Assembly: GCA_021797815.1 (NCBI GenBank)
Contig: JAJZYZ010000003.1
Location: 1-53,080 of the forward strand
DNA from: Bacillota bacterium
Lineage (GTDB): Bacteria > Bacillota > Sulfobacillia > Sulfobacillales > JAIMBI01
Reading direction: 5' to 3'
DNA length: 53,080 nt
Shown: positions 40,271-49,976 of the stretch, piece after piece
Numbering within the stretch: position 1 is the first letter of the stretch
Layout: the number at the start of each line of letters is the position of its first letter
Position numbers and translations under genes: made by a program
The notes under the pieces: model-generated
The model's input: only the letters and a program-made list of their open reading frames with translations
What the model was told of the DNA's origin: nothing
The model's database searches: none

Positions 40271-41275
40271 CTACCCGGCCGATCGTGCGTGGCTCTTGCG
40301 CATCTCGGCGTCACGCAGCTCGTCGAGCCGCATCACGACCGCGTCCATCGGCGGGGGCAGCTTCGCATCCTCGGCGGCACTACTGGCGAGGATGCGTCCG
40401 GTTTCGTCGGAGAATCCTTCGAGGGCGCGGCCGATGCCGGTCACCTGCCGGCGGATCTCGTCAGCCATCGACTGTTTCAGAGCCGTCAGCTCCTCCCGCA
40501 GGCTGATGAGGGCCTCCCGCCGGCGCTCCATCTCACCTTCGGCCCGCTCAAGATACTGGGTAACCTGAACCTCGGCCTCTGATCGAAGCTGGGCCGCAAA
40601 CCGCTGCGCACTCAAGATGGCTTCCTGAATGAGATCCGCGTCGACCGCCCGCGACCCGGTCTGCCGCTCTTCCTTCAGCCGGGCAATTTCGCGTTCGTCT
40701 TGCTGATGAACCTCTTGCAGCTCCGCGTATTCGCGTTCGAGTCCGGTGAGCTCCTCGCGCACACTCTCCAGCGCCTGTTGGGCGAAGGCGCGTTCCGCCT
40801 CCCCCGACGGTTCCCGATTGTCCCCGGCCGCTTCCTTTTCCGCGAGCGCCGCGCGCAGCGCCTCTACCTCATCGCGCGCGTCGCGAAGCTCCCGGGCCAT
40901 GTCCGTGTCCGCCTTCACGGGCACACCCTGGCGGGCGTACTCGAGCTCCAACTGAACTGCGGAGCGCTCTTCCTCCAAGTTTGACACGGATTCGGTCAGG
41001 GAACTGATCCTCCGGTTGGCCTCCGCCAACACCCCCGAGGTGGTGGAGAGCTCCGAGCGCAGAAACGTAATAAGCTCCGCATACTGCTGCATGTCCGCCT
41101 GCCACTCCAGCAGGAGGGCTCTTGTTTCGGCGGGGTCGTACCCTCCCCGGCGGACCGTCTTCAGTGACGGCAGCTCCGACGGCTGCCCCATTTTGGCTGT
41201 CTGCTCGGCCAGCTTGCGCAGGATCTGGCTCGAAGGTACAAATCCTGCCGACGATGTCGATGGTGAAGACTCCAT
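40271..41275 (-). CDS. DivIVA-like coiled-coil protein
   Basis: A 334-residue protein, mostly predicted coiled coil (residues 70-290) with heptad-rich runs such as ESVREELTGLEREYAELQEV (near 165) and ERAEGEMERRREALISLREE. It opens with a low-complexity segment; RRGGYDPAETRALLLEWQAD near 40-60 resembles the DivIVA membrane-binding/N-domain pattern (R-G-Y-D/N...V/T...). A segment AILSAQRFAAQLRSEAEVQV near 215 is also typical of DivIVA-like proteins. Such proteins mark curved membrane and recruit cell-division or cell-wall machinery. ATG 41273-41275 has AGGGGG six bases upstream. Neighbouring genes are glycosyltransferase-like membrane proteins. Confidence 0.72.
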   Translation of the reverse strand: MESSPSTSSAGFVPSSQILRKLAEQTAKMGQPSELPSLKTVRRGGYDPAETRALLLEWQADMQQYAELITFLRSELSTTSGVLAEANRRISSLTESVSNLEEERSAVQLELEYARQGVPVKADTDMARELRDARDEVEALRAALAEKEAAGDNREPSGEAERAFAQQALESVREELTGLEREYAELQEVHQQDEREIARLKEERQTGSRAVDADLIQEAILSAQRFAAQLRSEAEVQVTQYLERAEGEMERRREALISLREELTALKQSMADEIRRQVTGIGRALEGFSDETGRILASSAAEDAKLPPPMDAVVMRLDELRDAEMRKSHARSAG

Positions 41276-41732
41276 GGTGAACCCCCTTTTCGACCTCTCC
41301 ATTCGTCCATGCGGCTCTGCATTTTGCTTTCTATGTTGTGTCCGCGTTGGGACGGCCCGTTGAGAAGCCATGATGATCGGGCCCAGTGGGCCCGAAGCGG
41401 CACGTATTGGCGGTCTACTTCGAAGACCCGCGCCCGGCCCCTTTATCTGTCGGGCTCTTTTTTCGGCGTCTTGGAGGTTGCTCCGGCGTCGTCCCGACCA
41501 CAAGGCGGCTCACTATGGTTAAATGGGGAACGATGCGGCGCTGTGCGGGCCGGACCCGTTGCGAGTCCCACCCGGAGGCCAAACGCATCGCGGCACAATC
41601 TGACGGCCGTCTCCCGGTATCTTGGGCATCCGCAGATGGGATGCGTTCGACACACGCTTGAGCTTGCCTGACTATCAATCCGGGCAGTCGAAGAGGAGCC
41701 AGACCGCAGGCATGGACACCCCGGAGTAGTCG
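41276..41732. other. 457-bp divergent intergenic region
   Basis: Between the DivIVA-like and GT-C-like genes. I see no gene and no consensus promoter. A plus-strand hairpin with U-tract at 41432-41463 is listed separately. Confidence 0.35.
41432..41463 (+). terminator. Weak terminator-like hairpin with T-tract
   Basis: GCCCG (41432-41436) and CGGGC (41451-41455) pair around a 14-base loop, followed by TCTTTTTT (41456-41463). No plus-strand gene ends nearby, so it would act in the leader of the downstream GT-C-like gene or on antisense transcripts. The stem is short. Confidence 0.35.
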
Positions 41733-43895
41733 GTGGAAGAAGACGGACGCCCGCGGGCCCGGCAGCCTGCCGCCCCCGAACATTCAGCCCCAAGCGCCGG
41801 CTCGGTGCGGCTCCTGTCCCTGGCCGCACTGGCGCTTTACGCGGTGCTGGCGTTCGTATACTGGGGTCTTCCGCTGGTCGGTCACTTCGGTACCCGGTAC
41901 ATCGGAACCGGAACGGATCCCTTGAATGTGTTCATGTGGTCGCTGGCGTGGTGGCCGCACGCGATCGCCGGGGGGCTTAATCCGCTCCGGCTTACCGGAG
42001 TCTGGGGCAGCACTCCCATCAACATGGGCTGGACTACGTCCATCCCTCTGCCGGCCCTTGTCCTGGCGCCGGTGACTCTGGCCTTCGGTCCGGTGGTCTC
42101 CTACAACGTCCTGACCCTGGCCGCTCCCGCGCTCACCGCCTATACGACGTTCATGCTCGCCCGCGAGCTGACGCGCGGGGCCTACCTGCCATCATTGGCG
42201 GCCGGGTATCTGACGGGCTTCTCGAGCTTCGAGATCGGGCAGACGCAGGCACACCCGTTTTTGACGCTCGCCTTTCTCATCCCGCTCATGGCGCTATTGG
42301 GGGTGCGGGTCTGGCGCCGCTACCCCGAACGCGTGGGAACGGCGCCCAAAGTCGCCCTCGGCGCGCTCCTCCTGGCCCAGTTCCTGATTTCCACCGAAAT
42401 CTTCACCACCGTGACGCTGTTTGGCGGCCTGTTTGTGCTGATCGCCCTCGTGGTCGTCCGTGACCGCAAGAAGATGCGGCCGCTTCTGACCACTATCGAG
42501 GTGGGGTACGGCCTAGCATTGGTGGTGCTGGCTCCCATCTTGTACACGCTGGTCGGGCACGCCCCGTTTGCCATCAACGCCACCACCCGCGCCGCGCTGT
42601 CGACCGACCTGTTGAATTTCGTGGTCCCGAGCACCCTCAACTGGACCGGAGCGGCCTTTGCTTCCGTGAGCCGCCTGTTTTCAACCGGCAATGTCGCCGA
42701 ACAGGCGGGGTATCTCGGGATCTTTCTGATAGCCTTGATGACGGTATCCGCCGTGCGTTTATGGAACGACCGCTGGGCGCGGGTGACCGCGTACACGCTG
42801 GCGTGTCTCGTAATTGCGACGCTAGGACCGGTGCTGCATGTGGATGGCCGGCCGCTGATACCGCTTCCCTGGAGCATCCTCGACCTCTATCCCATCCTGT
42901 CGTTTGCGCTGCCCGGGCGCTTCATGCTGTACGTGGCCCTCCTCGGCAGTCTTCTGATCGCGGTGTACCTGGCGCGCACGCCCGGCCGCGCGACCGTGGC
43001 CTGGGGTCTTCTGGCCGTTTCCATCGTGGCCTTGATCCCCGCTCCCTCCCTGGCCGCCGCCACCATCCGGGTGCCGTCCTTCTTCACCCCGGCCCAGATT
43101 GGCCGGCACCTCCACCCCGGGGAGACCATCTTTTACTTCCCGTTCAGCCGGGTCGGCGACGGCTCCTTCCTGCAGGCGGAGTCGCACTTCTATTTCCGGC
43201 TGGCAGACGGCTACCTCCCGCCGGAAGCTCCGGCTCCCTGGGGGGAACTTTCCCTGGTCGAACCCCTGGCATACGGCCTCACACCCACAGACGCCCTGGC
43301 CGCGGGCCAGCTTGACACCATGCTCCGCCTCGGCGGGGTGCGATGGGTGGTGGGGCCGGAGCGTCCATCCGCCGGCCTCAGGCTGCTGGCCGTCCGAAGC
43401 CGTCTTCGCTACCAGGGCACGGCGGGCGGCGTGTCGCTCTGGCGGCGGCCGGGTCCGAATCGCGGGCCGGCGGCCTCGCCTTCTGCGCTCGTGCTCCATG
43501 CCGAGCGACAGCTCTACCTCACGGAGACCGCCATGTTGATCCGCGCCGCCCGGACATATGTTGCGCGCGGTCTTTCTCTCGACTCACTGAGCGCCCGCAT
43601 CCTGGCCCGCGACCGTCTGCTGCCGCAGGACTTCGGGTGGACGCCGCTATGGCTGTCCCAGCCGGGGTGGACTATCTGGAACGGGTGGGTCGGGGCCTTC
43701 GGCCCGCACGACGTGGCCATAGGCCTGCAAGGGCCCTGGTCGGAGCTCGGTCCCGTGGCCGCCCGCTACGGCCACACCGCCAGCCGTGTCTACTTCCCCT
43801 ATCCAGCCCCCTCCGGCCCCGGCCCGAAGGCGGGGTCGGCTGCGGGAATCCTCCTCCTCGTGTTCAGCCTCCAGGGCCTTGGGAGTCCGAAGTAA
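41733..43895 (+). CDS. Large GT-C-like membrane protein
   Basis: A 720-residue protein: a short cytoplasmic start, about 12 transmembrane helices up to residue 450, and a soluble C-terminal domain of about 270 residues that would face outside. The first external loop contains GTRYIGTGTDPLNVFMW (residues 51-67), with an acidic residue at the position where GT-C transferases carry the catalytic Asp/Glu. The layout resembles YfhO/PMT-like or uncharacterised GT-C proteins that glycosylate surface polymers. GTG 41733 has GGAG six bases upstream. Its stop is six bases from the stop of the convergent giant kinase gene. No assembly partner is adjacent. Confidence 0.78.
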   Translation: MEEDGRPRARQPAAPEHSAPSAGSVRLLSLAALALYAVLAFVYWGLPLVGHFGTRYIGTGTDPLNVFMWSLAWWPHAIAGGLNPLRLTGVWGSTPINMGWTTSIPLPALVLAPVTLAFGPVVSYNVLTLAAPALTAYTTFMLARELTRGAYLPSLAAGYLTGFSSFEIGQTQAHPFLTLAFLIPLMALLGVRVWRRYPERVGTAPKVALGALLLAQFLISTEIFTTVTLFGGLFVLIALVVVRDRKKMRPLLTTIEVGYGLALVVLAPILYTLVGHAPFAINATTRAALSTDLLNFVVPSTLNWTGAAFASVSRLFSTGNVAEQAGYLGIFLIALMTVSAVRLWNDRWARVTAYTLACLVIATLGPVLHVDGRPLIPLPWSILDLYPILSFALPGRFMLYVALLGSLLIAVYLARTPGRATVAWGLLAVSIVALIPAPSLAAATIRVPSFFTPAQIGRHLHPGETIFYFPFSRVGDGSFLQAESHFYFRLADGYLPPEAPAPWGELSLVEPLAYGLTPTDALAAGQLDTMLRLGGVRWVVGPERPSAGLRLLAVRSRLRYQGTAGGVSLWRRPGPNRGPAASPSALVLHAERQLYLTETAMLIRAARTYVARGLSLDSLSARILARDRLLPQDFGWTPLWLSQPGWTIWNGWVGAFGPHDVAIGLQGPWSELGPVAARYGHTASRVYFPYPAPSGPGPKAGSAAGILLLVFSLQGLGSPK

Positions 43896-43900
43896 CCGCC

Positions 43901-46900
43901 TCAGCCGGCCTCCTCGACGCGATCCGGAACGAGCGGGAAGCGGAGGGTAAAAGTCGTGCCCTCCCCCGGCACGCTGTCGACCTCGATGGAGCCCTGGTGC
44001 CGCTCGATGATGCCGTACGTGATGGCGAGGCCGAGCCCCGTTCCCACACCCACGTCTTTGGTGGTGAAGAACGGCTCGAAAATGCGCTTTTTGACGTCTT
44101 CCGGCATCCCCTGCCCGCTGTCCGCGATCTGCACCTCCACCGCATCTTCGATTCCGCGCACCCGTATCCGGATGGTCCCCTGCCCGTGGATGGCCTGGAT
44201 GGCGTTTACGAGCAGGTTCATGAATACCTGATTCAACTGACCCGGAAAGCACATGACCTCCGGTGCCGGCTCGTATTCGCGCACGATCTCGATTTGCGGC
44301 TCATACTGCCGCCGCAGGAGGACCAGCGTCGATTCGATGCCCTCCGTGATGCTGACCGGTTTCAGGTCTCCTTCGTCGACGCGCGAGAAGCTTCGAAGTC
44401 CCTTCACGATTTCCGCCGTGCGCTTGCCGCCCTCCTCGATGCCGGTCAGAAGCTGCTTCACCTCGTCCATCACGTCATCCATCTGAACGTCTCGGCGGAT
44501 GCGCGCCACCGCGCCCTCCTGCCCGGAGGCGGCCAGCAGCTCTTCGTACCGCGCGACCGCGTCCAGGATGTCCTCCACATCGCGCCGCAGCGGTGCCGCG
44601 CTGGACACGACGAAGTTGACCGGGTTATTGATCTCATGCGCCACCCCGGCTGTCAGCTGGCCCAGGGAGGCCATGCGGTCCGATTCCACGATCTGCTGCT
44701 GGCTCCGTCTAAGGGCCTCGGTTCGCTCCTGGATCTGACGGTCCATGGTCTCGTACATGCGCGCGTTGTCGATGGAGATGGCGGCTTGTCCCGACAGGAT
44801 CTGGAGCACCTCCACCCGGTCGGATGTGAATGCGCCCACGCCCAGATTGTTCTCCAGGTACAACAGCGCCTCGGCCCTGCCCTGCTTCACCACCGGCAGG
44901 CACAGTACCGACCGCACCTCATGGCGGCGTACATACGGGTCCCGCGTGAAGCGGCCCGTCCGGCCAGCATCCGCCAGGATCACGGGCTCTTGGGTGCGCA
45001 GCACATACTGCGCGATGCCAAGTGACATGAACTCTCCGGCCTCGTCGATGGAGACGCCCTGCATGGTTTCCATGAGGCCGTGCACGTCACCCACGGCCTC
45101 CACCACCCAGGCCGCGTCCCGCAGGAGGACGAGGACGCCCCGCTCCGCCCCCGCGTTTTCGATGGCGAGGCGCAGCAGACGTGACAGCAGCTGGTCCAGG
45201 TGCACCTCCCCCGAGATAACCTGGGAGCTTCGGACCACCGTCTCGAGGTCGACCGTGCTGAGGTTGAGGCCGTCGGCAGCGGCCGCACCCGGGCCGATGT
45301 CCCGCCCCACGGGCAGATTGGCCTGCTCGGGCGGCAGCAGGTGGGCGTACAGCGCTTCCAGCCGTGCCGTTTTGGCGGCGGCACCCCACTGACGGTAGAG
45401 ATAGCGGGCCTCAACCAGATACATGCGCGCGAGACGCTCCTTGCCGCGCGAGAGGGCAAACTCCCCGGCCAGTTCGTTGGCGATGGCCTGGTTGTGGAGG
45501 AAGCCGTAACGCGCCGCGCCTTCGATGGCCACATCGTACTGGTCGATAAGACCGAAGGCCAGCGCCTCCTGGCCCCGCGGGCTCTGGACATGGCGGCGCA
45601 TCTCGGCGTCCAGGAGGTCGAGCTTGTGCTGATAGTTGGCCGGACTTGCCAGGGCCCATTCGCGGAACAGACGGCGGATGCGGCTTAAACGGGACCGCAC
45701 CTGCCGGCGTGTTTCCGCGTCGGCCGTCTGCTGGACCTGGGCGAGCGTCAGGCCATAGTAGAAGAGCGTTTCGGGGACCAGAAAGTCGATCATGTCGGCC
45801 CGGACGTCAAGCGCGGCCAGGGCGGTCGCGCCCGCGCCGGTGACATCGTCGAGATGGCCGAAGAGAAAGCCGAGGAGTGTGGTCAGGTAACAGTCGGCGA
45901 CGGTCGCGTCAGCGCCCACCACGCTTGCGATCGCACTGCTGAACTCGAAGGGAATACGCTCGTAAGGCGCGTGCGCGGTCAAAATGTCCAGCGCCTTGAT
46001 AACCGGCGGCAGCAGGAATTGGGCAATCATCACCTCAAGCTCGTGCGCCCGCTCGAGAACCGAGGCCGTCTCGTGATGAATGGCCGCCAGTGGAAAGCCG
46101 GCCGCCAGCTCCAGCAGCACGGGAGCGGGCGAGTGGAGGAGTGCGTGACCCTCTTCCCCCCCCACACGGCAGATGTTTTCGAACTCGCGCACGAGTTCAA
46201 GCGACTCCCGAAGTGGCCGCCGCCAGTGATTTATGTGCATGGAAAACGCCGACAGGCTGTTCATCTTGGAGCGCTGGTCGAAACGCCTGCTCACCTCTAA
46301 CCCGGTGAGCCCGAGCTCGTAGTTCTCCTCCAGAACCTCGTGGCGGCCGATGCCGGTCACGGACAGCGCTCCCATGAAGGACTCGCCGGTGGAGGCGCTG
46401 TACCCATGCCGCAGGGATAGCTCGGCGTTTCGCAGCGTCAGGTATCCGTACCAAAGCCGGTCATTGCCGGCGCCGTTGCCGAGAAGCGTCAAAAGCCGCA
46501 TAGCCGCTCTCAGGACGGGGTCTTCCAGCGCCGGCCCCGCCAGCAGATCCTCGCGCGTGCGCCCCGCCATCAGTGCCTGCACCACCTCGTACTGTTCCAT
46601 GGCCTGTCGGCGGGAGACGCGCCGCGGCACGTCTATCCCCACCTCGCGGAGGACCCGAAGACCCCTAAGGACCACCTCCTCGACTTCGTCCACCACCGCC
46701 GTGACGTTAGACAGGAGCGTGGCCGTTGCCTCGAGTTTGTCCTGCATACGGGGCGAGTGCGCGGCCACATGTGTCGCAACCGCACGTCGTTCCTGTGGCT
46801 GATTCGTGTTTCCCAGCATGTCCATCTGACCAAACAGCAGGTCCGCCGTGAGCTCGACGTCGTGCTCCCAGCGGTCCTCGGGGAGCCAGTCGGTGCCCGT

Positions 46901-49192
46901 TTCGAAATACATGAGAGCCGCGTTGTAGCGGCCGGCACCGGCGGCCACCCGCCCCGCCGCGAGGTTCGCGCGCGCGGCCACGCGTCGCTCATCCACATCG
47001 TCCACAAGGTCCAACGCCTGGTTCCAGTGGTCCGCAAGTTCGATGGCGCGCGACTGCCGTCCGTCGCCGAGCGTCTCTTCGAGGAAGCGTGCCACGGACA
47101 GATGCGCCGCCTCGCTCTCGTCCGGGCCCATGAGGCCGAGCGCAGCCTGAAGGACGATCGGGTGCGCGAACCGAAATCGCCGCACCTCTCCCGTCCCATC
47201 CGGCACCACCTCCACGAGTCGGCTCTGCAGGGCATCGGCCATGAGCGGGGGCAGGGCATCGTCGTCTTCGAGACCAAGCAGCCGCGCAAGCGCCGGAGCC
47301 TCGAACTCCCTCCCCAAAACGGCGGCGAGGCCCAGAAGCTGTCCGGTCGCCTCTGGCAGCGCCGCTACCCTTTCCACCAGGAATCCGGTGCCGTGCTCCA
47401 TACTGCCGGAGCGCTCCATGGCCTCGGTGTCCCAGATCCAGCCGGACTCCCCGGGGTCGGGCCGGAGTGCACCCTGCTGGTGCCAGAGCTCGAGAAGCTG
47501 CCGGGCGCCGAAGGGATTTCCCATCGTCTTTTTGTACACGATAGCCGTAACCGGCTTCGCTGCCCGTACGTCTATCCCGAGCGATTCGCTTACCATGCGC
47601 TCGATGTCGGCTTCCGCCAGCGGGGCGAGTTCCAACTCCGTGAGCGCCGCCGTCTCCTGTCGGATCGTGGTCATGACCTTCTCGACTCCGACAACGGGAG
47701 GGCCGTCGTCGGTGCGGAGCGATGTCACCACCAGAAAGTTCTCCGCCCGCGCATCCGTGATCAGGCGCCCGAGAAACTCCAGGGCCGGGGACTCGGCCCA
47801 CTGCAGATCGTCCAGGAGCAGAACCAGCGGAGCATCGGTCCGCGCAAGCCCGTCAGCCAGATGCGCGAGACCGGACTCGAGAGCCACCCGGCGTGCCTCG
47901 CCGGTTAAGTTGGCGGCTGGCGTCACGGCCAGAAGCTCGCCGAGATGGGGAACCAGGGCGGCCAGCACGGGAGCCGACGCACCGAGGACACTGACCAGGC
48001 GCCGGCGCCACCCCTCCACGTCCTGATCCGGAAGCTCCAGGAGTCCGCGGACCACGTCTCCCATGGCGCGCGCGAACGGCCCCAGGGGGCCGTCCGGATC
48101 CTCGTCCAGAAAGCGGCCGGACCCGAGACAGACAGGATTCTCCCGCAGTCGTTCCTCCACCTCGTGCAGGAACGCGCTCTTGCCGATCCCTTCCGGACCG
48201 GTGAAGGCCATCCATTGGACGCTGCCCGCCCGCGCCTGCCGGAAGGCTCCCTCGACCATCCTCCACTCAGCATCGCGGCCGTAGATCCACGGGGAAAAGC
48301 GAAGCCGGGCGGCACGATCCTGCGAACCGAGGACAAACGGTGCCACATCGCCGGTCGTAAGCAGTTCATCGAGACAGCGGTCGAGGTCGAAGAGCAGTCC
48401 CGTGGCCCGCTGGTAGCGATCGTCGGGATTTTTGGCGAGAAGTTTCTCCACGACGGCCCGCAGCATGTCCGGGACCTCACCGGCGGGACCCTCGGTGAGG
48501 GGCGGAGGAGCGAGGGCCAGCTGGGCGTGCAGTACCTCGAGCGGCGCCTGCGAGGGAAATGGCGGTGAACCGCCCAATAGTTCGTAGAATATGGCGCCCA
48601 GGGCGTAAAGGTCGGCGCGTTCATCCGGCTTTATCCCCGTGCGGCCGGTCGCCTCCGGAGCCAGATACCAGAAGCGATTTTCAAAGACATCGATGGAGAC
48701 GCGCGGCGCGTCTTTGTCGTCTGGACCGAGCGCAAGCCCCAGGTCCACGAAGGCGGCGCGCCCGCCCTCCCGGTGCACCAGCACATGCTCGGGGGTCAGG
48801 TTCCGGTGAACGACGCCGGCGCCGTGCAGGTCAGCTGCTGCCCGGGCCAGTTCCACCGCGCAGGTGACCCGTTCGGCCAGCGAGCGGCCGGCCTCCGCCA
48901 TCCATACGGAGAGGGGCAGGCCGCCCACATCTTCCAGCACCAGCACCGGTGCGTTCTGAAAGCGTATGAGTTCAAGCGCGCGCACGCTACCCCGCCCATC
49001 GAGCCGCGTCAAGATGGCGAACTCGTGGCGGTAGCGGGCGAGGATGCTCTCATCGGGATAGGGCAGCTGACACATCTTCAGGATGACGGCCCGTCCGTCG
49101 GATTTCGCCACCGCCCGCAAGATTTGCGTGTCATGGCTTGTGTGAACGGTGTCCTTGATGCGATATCCTTCGAGCTCCGTCATGCCGCTCAT
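43901..49192 (-). CDS. Giant hybrid: Ser/Thr (pseudo)kinase, AAA ATPase, GAF and histidine kinase
   Basis: A 1763-residue soluble protein. Residues 8-270: protein-kinase fold with Lys39 (VILK), D150-L-G and APE (178-180), but HRN at 129-131 where the catalytic HRD Asp is expected. Residues 300-470: ATPase with Walker A GPEGIGKS (332-339) and Walker B LVLLLDD (456-462). About 550-1250: helical TPR-like sensor region. About 1300-1470: GAF domain. Then a histidine kinase with His1519 (AHEINNP), N box near 1655 and G boxes DSGQGMP and GTGLGLAI. This is the HstK-like architecture of cyanobacteria and myxobacteria. It is the last gene of the NRPS operon, 18 bases after the PPTase. GAGGAGG precedes ATG 49192. 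Confidence 0.92.
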   Translation of the reverse strand: MSGMTELEGYRIKDTVHTSHDTQILRAVAKSDGRAVILKMCQLPYPDESILARYRHEFAILTRLDGRGSVRALELIRFQNAPVLVLEDVGGLPLSVWMAEAGRSLAERVTCAVELARAAADLHGAGVVHRNLTPEHVLVHREGGRAAFVDLGLALGPDDKDAPRVSIDVFENRFWYLAPEATGRTGIKPDERADLYALGAIFYELLGGSPPFPSQAPLEVLHAQLALAPPPLTEGPAGEVPDMLRAVVEKLLAKNPDDRYQRATGLLFDLDRCLDELLTTGDVAPFVLGSQDRAARLRFSPWIYGRDAEWRMVEGAFRQARAGSVQWMAFTGPEGIGKSAFLHEVEERLRENPVCLGSGRFLDEDPDGPLGPFARAMGDVVRGLLELPDQDVEGWRRRLVSVLGASAPVLAALVPHLGELLAVTPAANLTGEARRVALESGLAHLADGLARTDAPLVLLLDDLQWAESPALEFLGRLITDARAENFLVVTSLRTDDGPPVVGVEKVMTTIRQETAALTELELAPLAEADIERMVSESLGIDVRAAKPVTAIVYKKTMGNPFGARQLLELWHQQGALRPDPGESGWIWDTEAMERSGSMEHGTGFLVERVAALPEATGQLLGLAAVLGREFEAPALARLLGLEDDDALPPLMADALQSRLVEVVPDGTGEVRRFRFAHPIVLQAALGLMGPDESEAAHLSVARFLEETLGDGRQSRAIELADHWNQALDLVDDVDERRVAARANLAAGRVAAGAGRYNAALMYFETGTDWLPEDRWEHDVELTADLLFGQMDMLGNTNQPQERRAVATHVAAHSPRMQDKLEATATLLSNVTAVVDEVEEVVLRGLRVLREVGIDVPRRVSRRQAMEQYEVVQALMAGRTREDLLAGPALEDPVLRAAMRLLTLLGNGAGNDRLWYGYLTLRNAELSLRHGYSASTGESFMGALSVTGIGRHEVLEENYELGLTGLEVSRRFDQRSKMNSLSAFSMHINHWRRPLRESLELVREFENICRVGGEEGHALLHSPAPVLLELAAGFPLAAIHHETASVLERAHELEVMIAQFLLPPVIKALDILTAHAPYERIPFEFSSAIASVVGADATVADCYLTTLLGFLFGHLDDVTGAGATALAALDVRADMIDFLVPETLFYYGLTLAQVQQTADAETRRQVRSRLSRIRRLFREWALASPANYQHKLDLLDAEMRRHVQSPRGQEALAFGLIDQYDVAIEGAARYGFLHNQAIANELAGEFALSRGKERLARMYLVEARYLYRQWGAAAKTARLEALYAHLLPPEQANLPVGRDIGPGAAAADGLNLSTVDLETVVRSSQVISGEVHLDQLLSRLLRLAIENAGAERGVLVLLRDAAWVVEAVGDVHGLMETMQGVSIDEAGEFMSLGIAQYVLRTQEPVILADAGRTGRFTRDPYVRRHEVRSVLCLPVVKQGRAEALLYLENNLGVGAFTSDRVEVLQILSGQAAISIDNARMYETMDRQIQERTEALRRSQQQIVESDRMASLGQLTAGVAHEINNPVNFVVSSAAPLRRDVEDILDAVARYEELLAASGQEGAVARIRRDVQMDDVMDEVKQLLTGIEEGGKRTAEIVKGLRSFSRVDEGDLKPVSITEGIESTLVLLRRQYEPQIEIVREYEPAPEVMCFPGQLNQVFMNLLVNAIQAIHGQGTIRIRVRGIEDAVEVQIADSGQGMPEDVKKRIFEPFFTTKDVGVGTGLGLAITYGIIERHQGSIEVDSVPGEGTTFTLRFPLVPDRVEEAG

Positions 49193-49210
49193 GGCGCCTC
49201 CTCGACTGTA

Positions 49211-49966
49211 CTACCGCCCGGCCGCCGATGCGGTCGGGATGAAAGGGCTGAAAAGTTCGGTCCACGTCACCTGTTCACGGACAAGCGGAACGTCCGGGGT
49301 GGTGGTGGCGGCGGCCACTACCATTCCGGCCTGGCTCCACAAGAAAAAACGCACGCGTTCCCGCTCCTTCCCGCCGGTGGCCAGCCGCTGACGGCTGTCC
49401 ACGAGGCCGAAGGACTCGAACCGCGCCATGTCAAACGCGATGGTGCTCGGCTCGATTCCAAGTCCGGTCCCTGCAAGCTTCAGGTACGCTTCCTTAAGGG
49501 CCCACAGGCGGGCCATGAAGCGGCGGCGGTCCCCGTCCCCCGGTATGTCACGGAGCCGCTCGCGCTCGTCGCCGCTCAGCGCCGCCACCAGCAGCGGATC
49601 GTGAAAATCTTCCGGGTCCGCAATATCGAACCCCACCCGCCCTCTGGGCACGACGGCACATCCCACCAGGTCTCTGTGATGCGAGGCATTGAAGTCGCCC
49701 GCAAATCCGGCCGGCACCCTCAGGAAGGGCCGGTTGTACGGGTCCCGCCCGAGCCTCACGCCCTCGGGCGGGAGACGCAGGCACTTTCCTATGGCCAGCC
49801 GTGCGAGACGGTCCGTCCCGAGACTCCGATAGCGGTCGCGCCAGTCCCGGTATCGCGAAAGCCGGCCGGGATCGGCGGCACAGGCGCTGGCAGCCTGCCA
49901 GAAACGGCCGCCTAAAGATGCTTCCGGCAGGCGAGACGTCAGTACGATGACCGCATCTGTGCCCAT
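49211..49966 (-). CDS. Sfp-type 4'-phosphopantetheinyl transferase
   Basis: A 251-residue transferase. RLARLAIGKCLRLPP near residue 55, ASHHRDLVGCAVV near 95 and VGFDIADPEDF near 110 correspond to the CoA- and Mg2+-binding motifs, and FMARLWALKEAYLKLAGTGL near 150-169 contains the W-x-x-K-E-A signature. In Sfp the second motif reads G-I/V-D-I-E; here the Glu position is Ala (D-I-A-D), resembling the variant group of PPTases with a different metal ligand. It would convert the apo peptidyl-carrier domain of the adjacent NRPS to its holo form. ATG 49966 has GAGG eight bases upstream; it follows the cNMP-binding gene by 10 bases. Confidence 0.88.
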   Translation of the reverse strand: MGTDAVIVLTSRLPEASLGGRFWQAASACAADPGRLSRYRDWRDRYRSLGTDRLARLAIGKCLRLPPEGVRLGRDPYNRPFLRVPAGFAGDFNASHHRDLVGCAVVPRGRVGFDIADPEDFHDPLLVAALSGDERERLRDIPGDGDRRRFMARLWALKEAYLKLAGTGLGIEPSTIAFDMARFESFGLVDSRQRLATGGKERERVRFFLWSQAGMVVAAATTTPDVPLVREQVTWTELFSPFIPTASAAGR

Positions 49967-49976
49967 AAGATACGCC

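Noticed and set aside
43343-45025. 560-codon plus frame across the GT-C-like gene end and the histidine kinase
   Set aside because: Out of frame with the membrane protein and antisense to the kinase domain, with no motif.
46757-49915. Several long plus-strand frames opposite the giant kinase and PPTase
   Set aside because: Shadows of a continuous minus-strand multidomain protein with many catalytic motifs.
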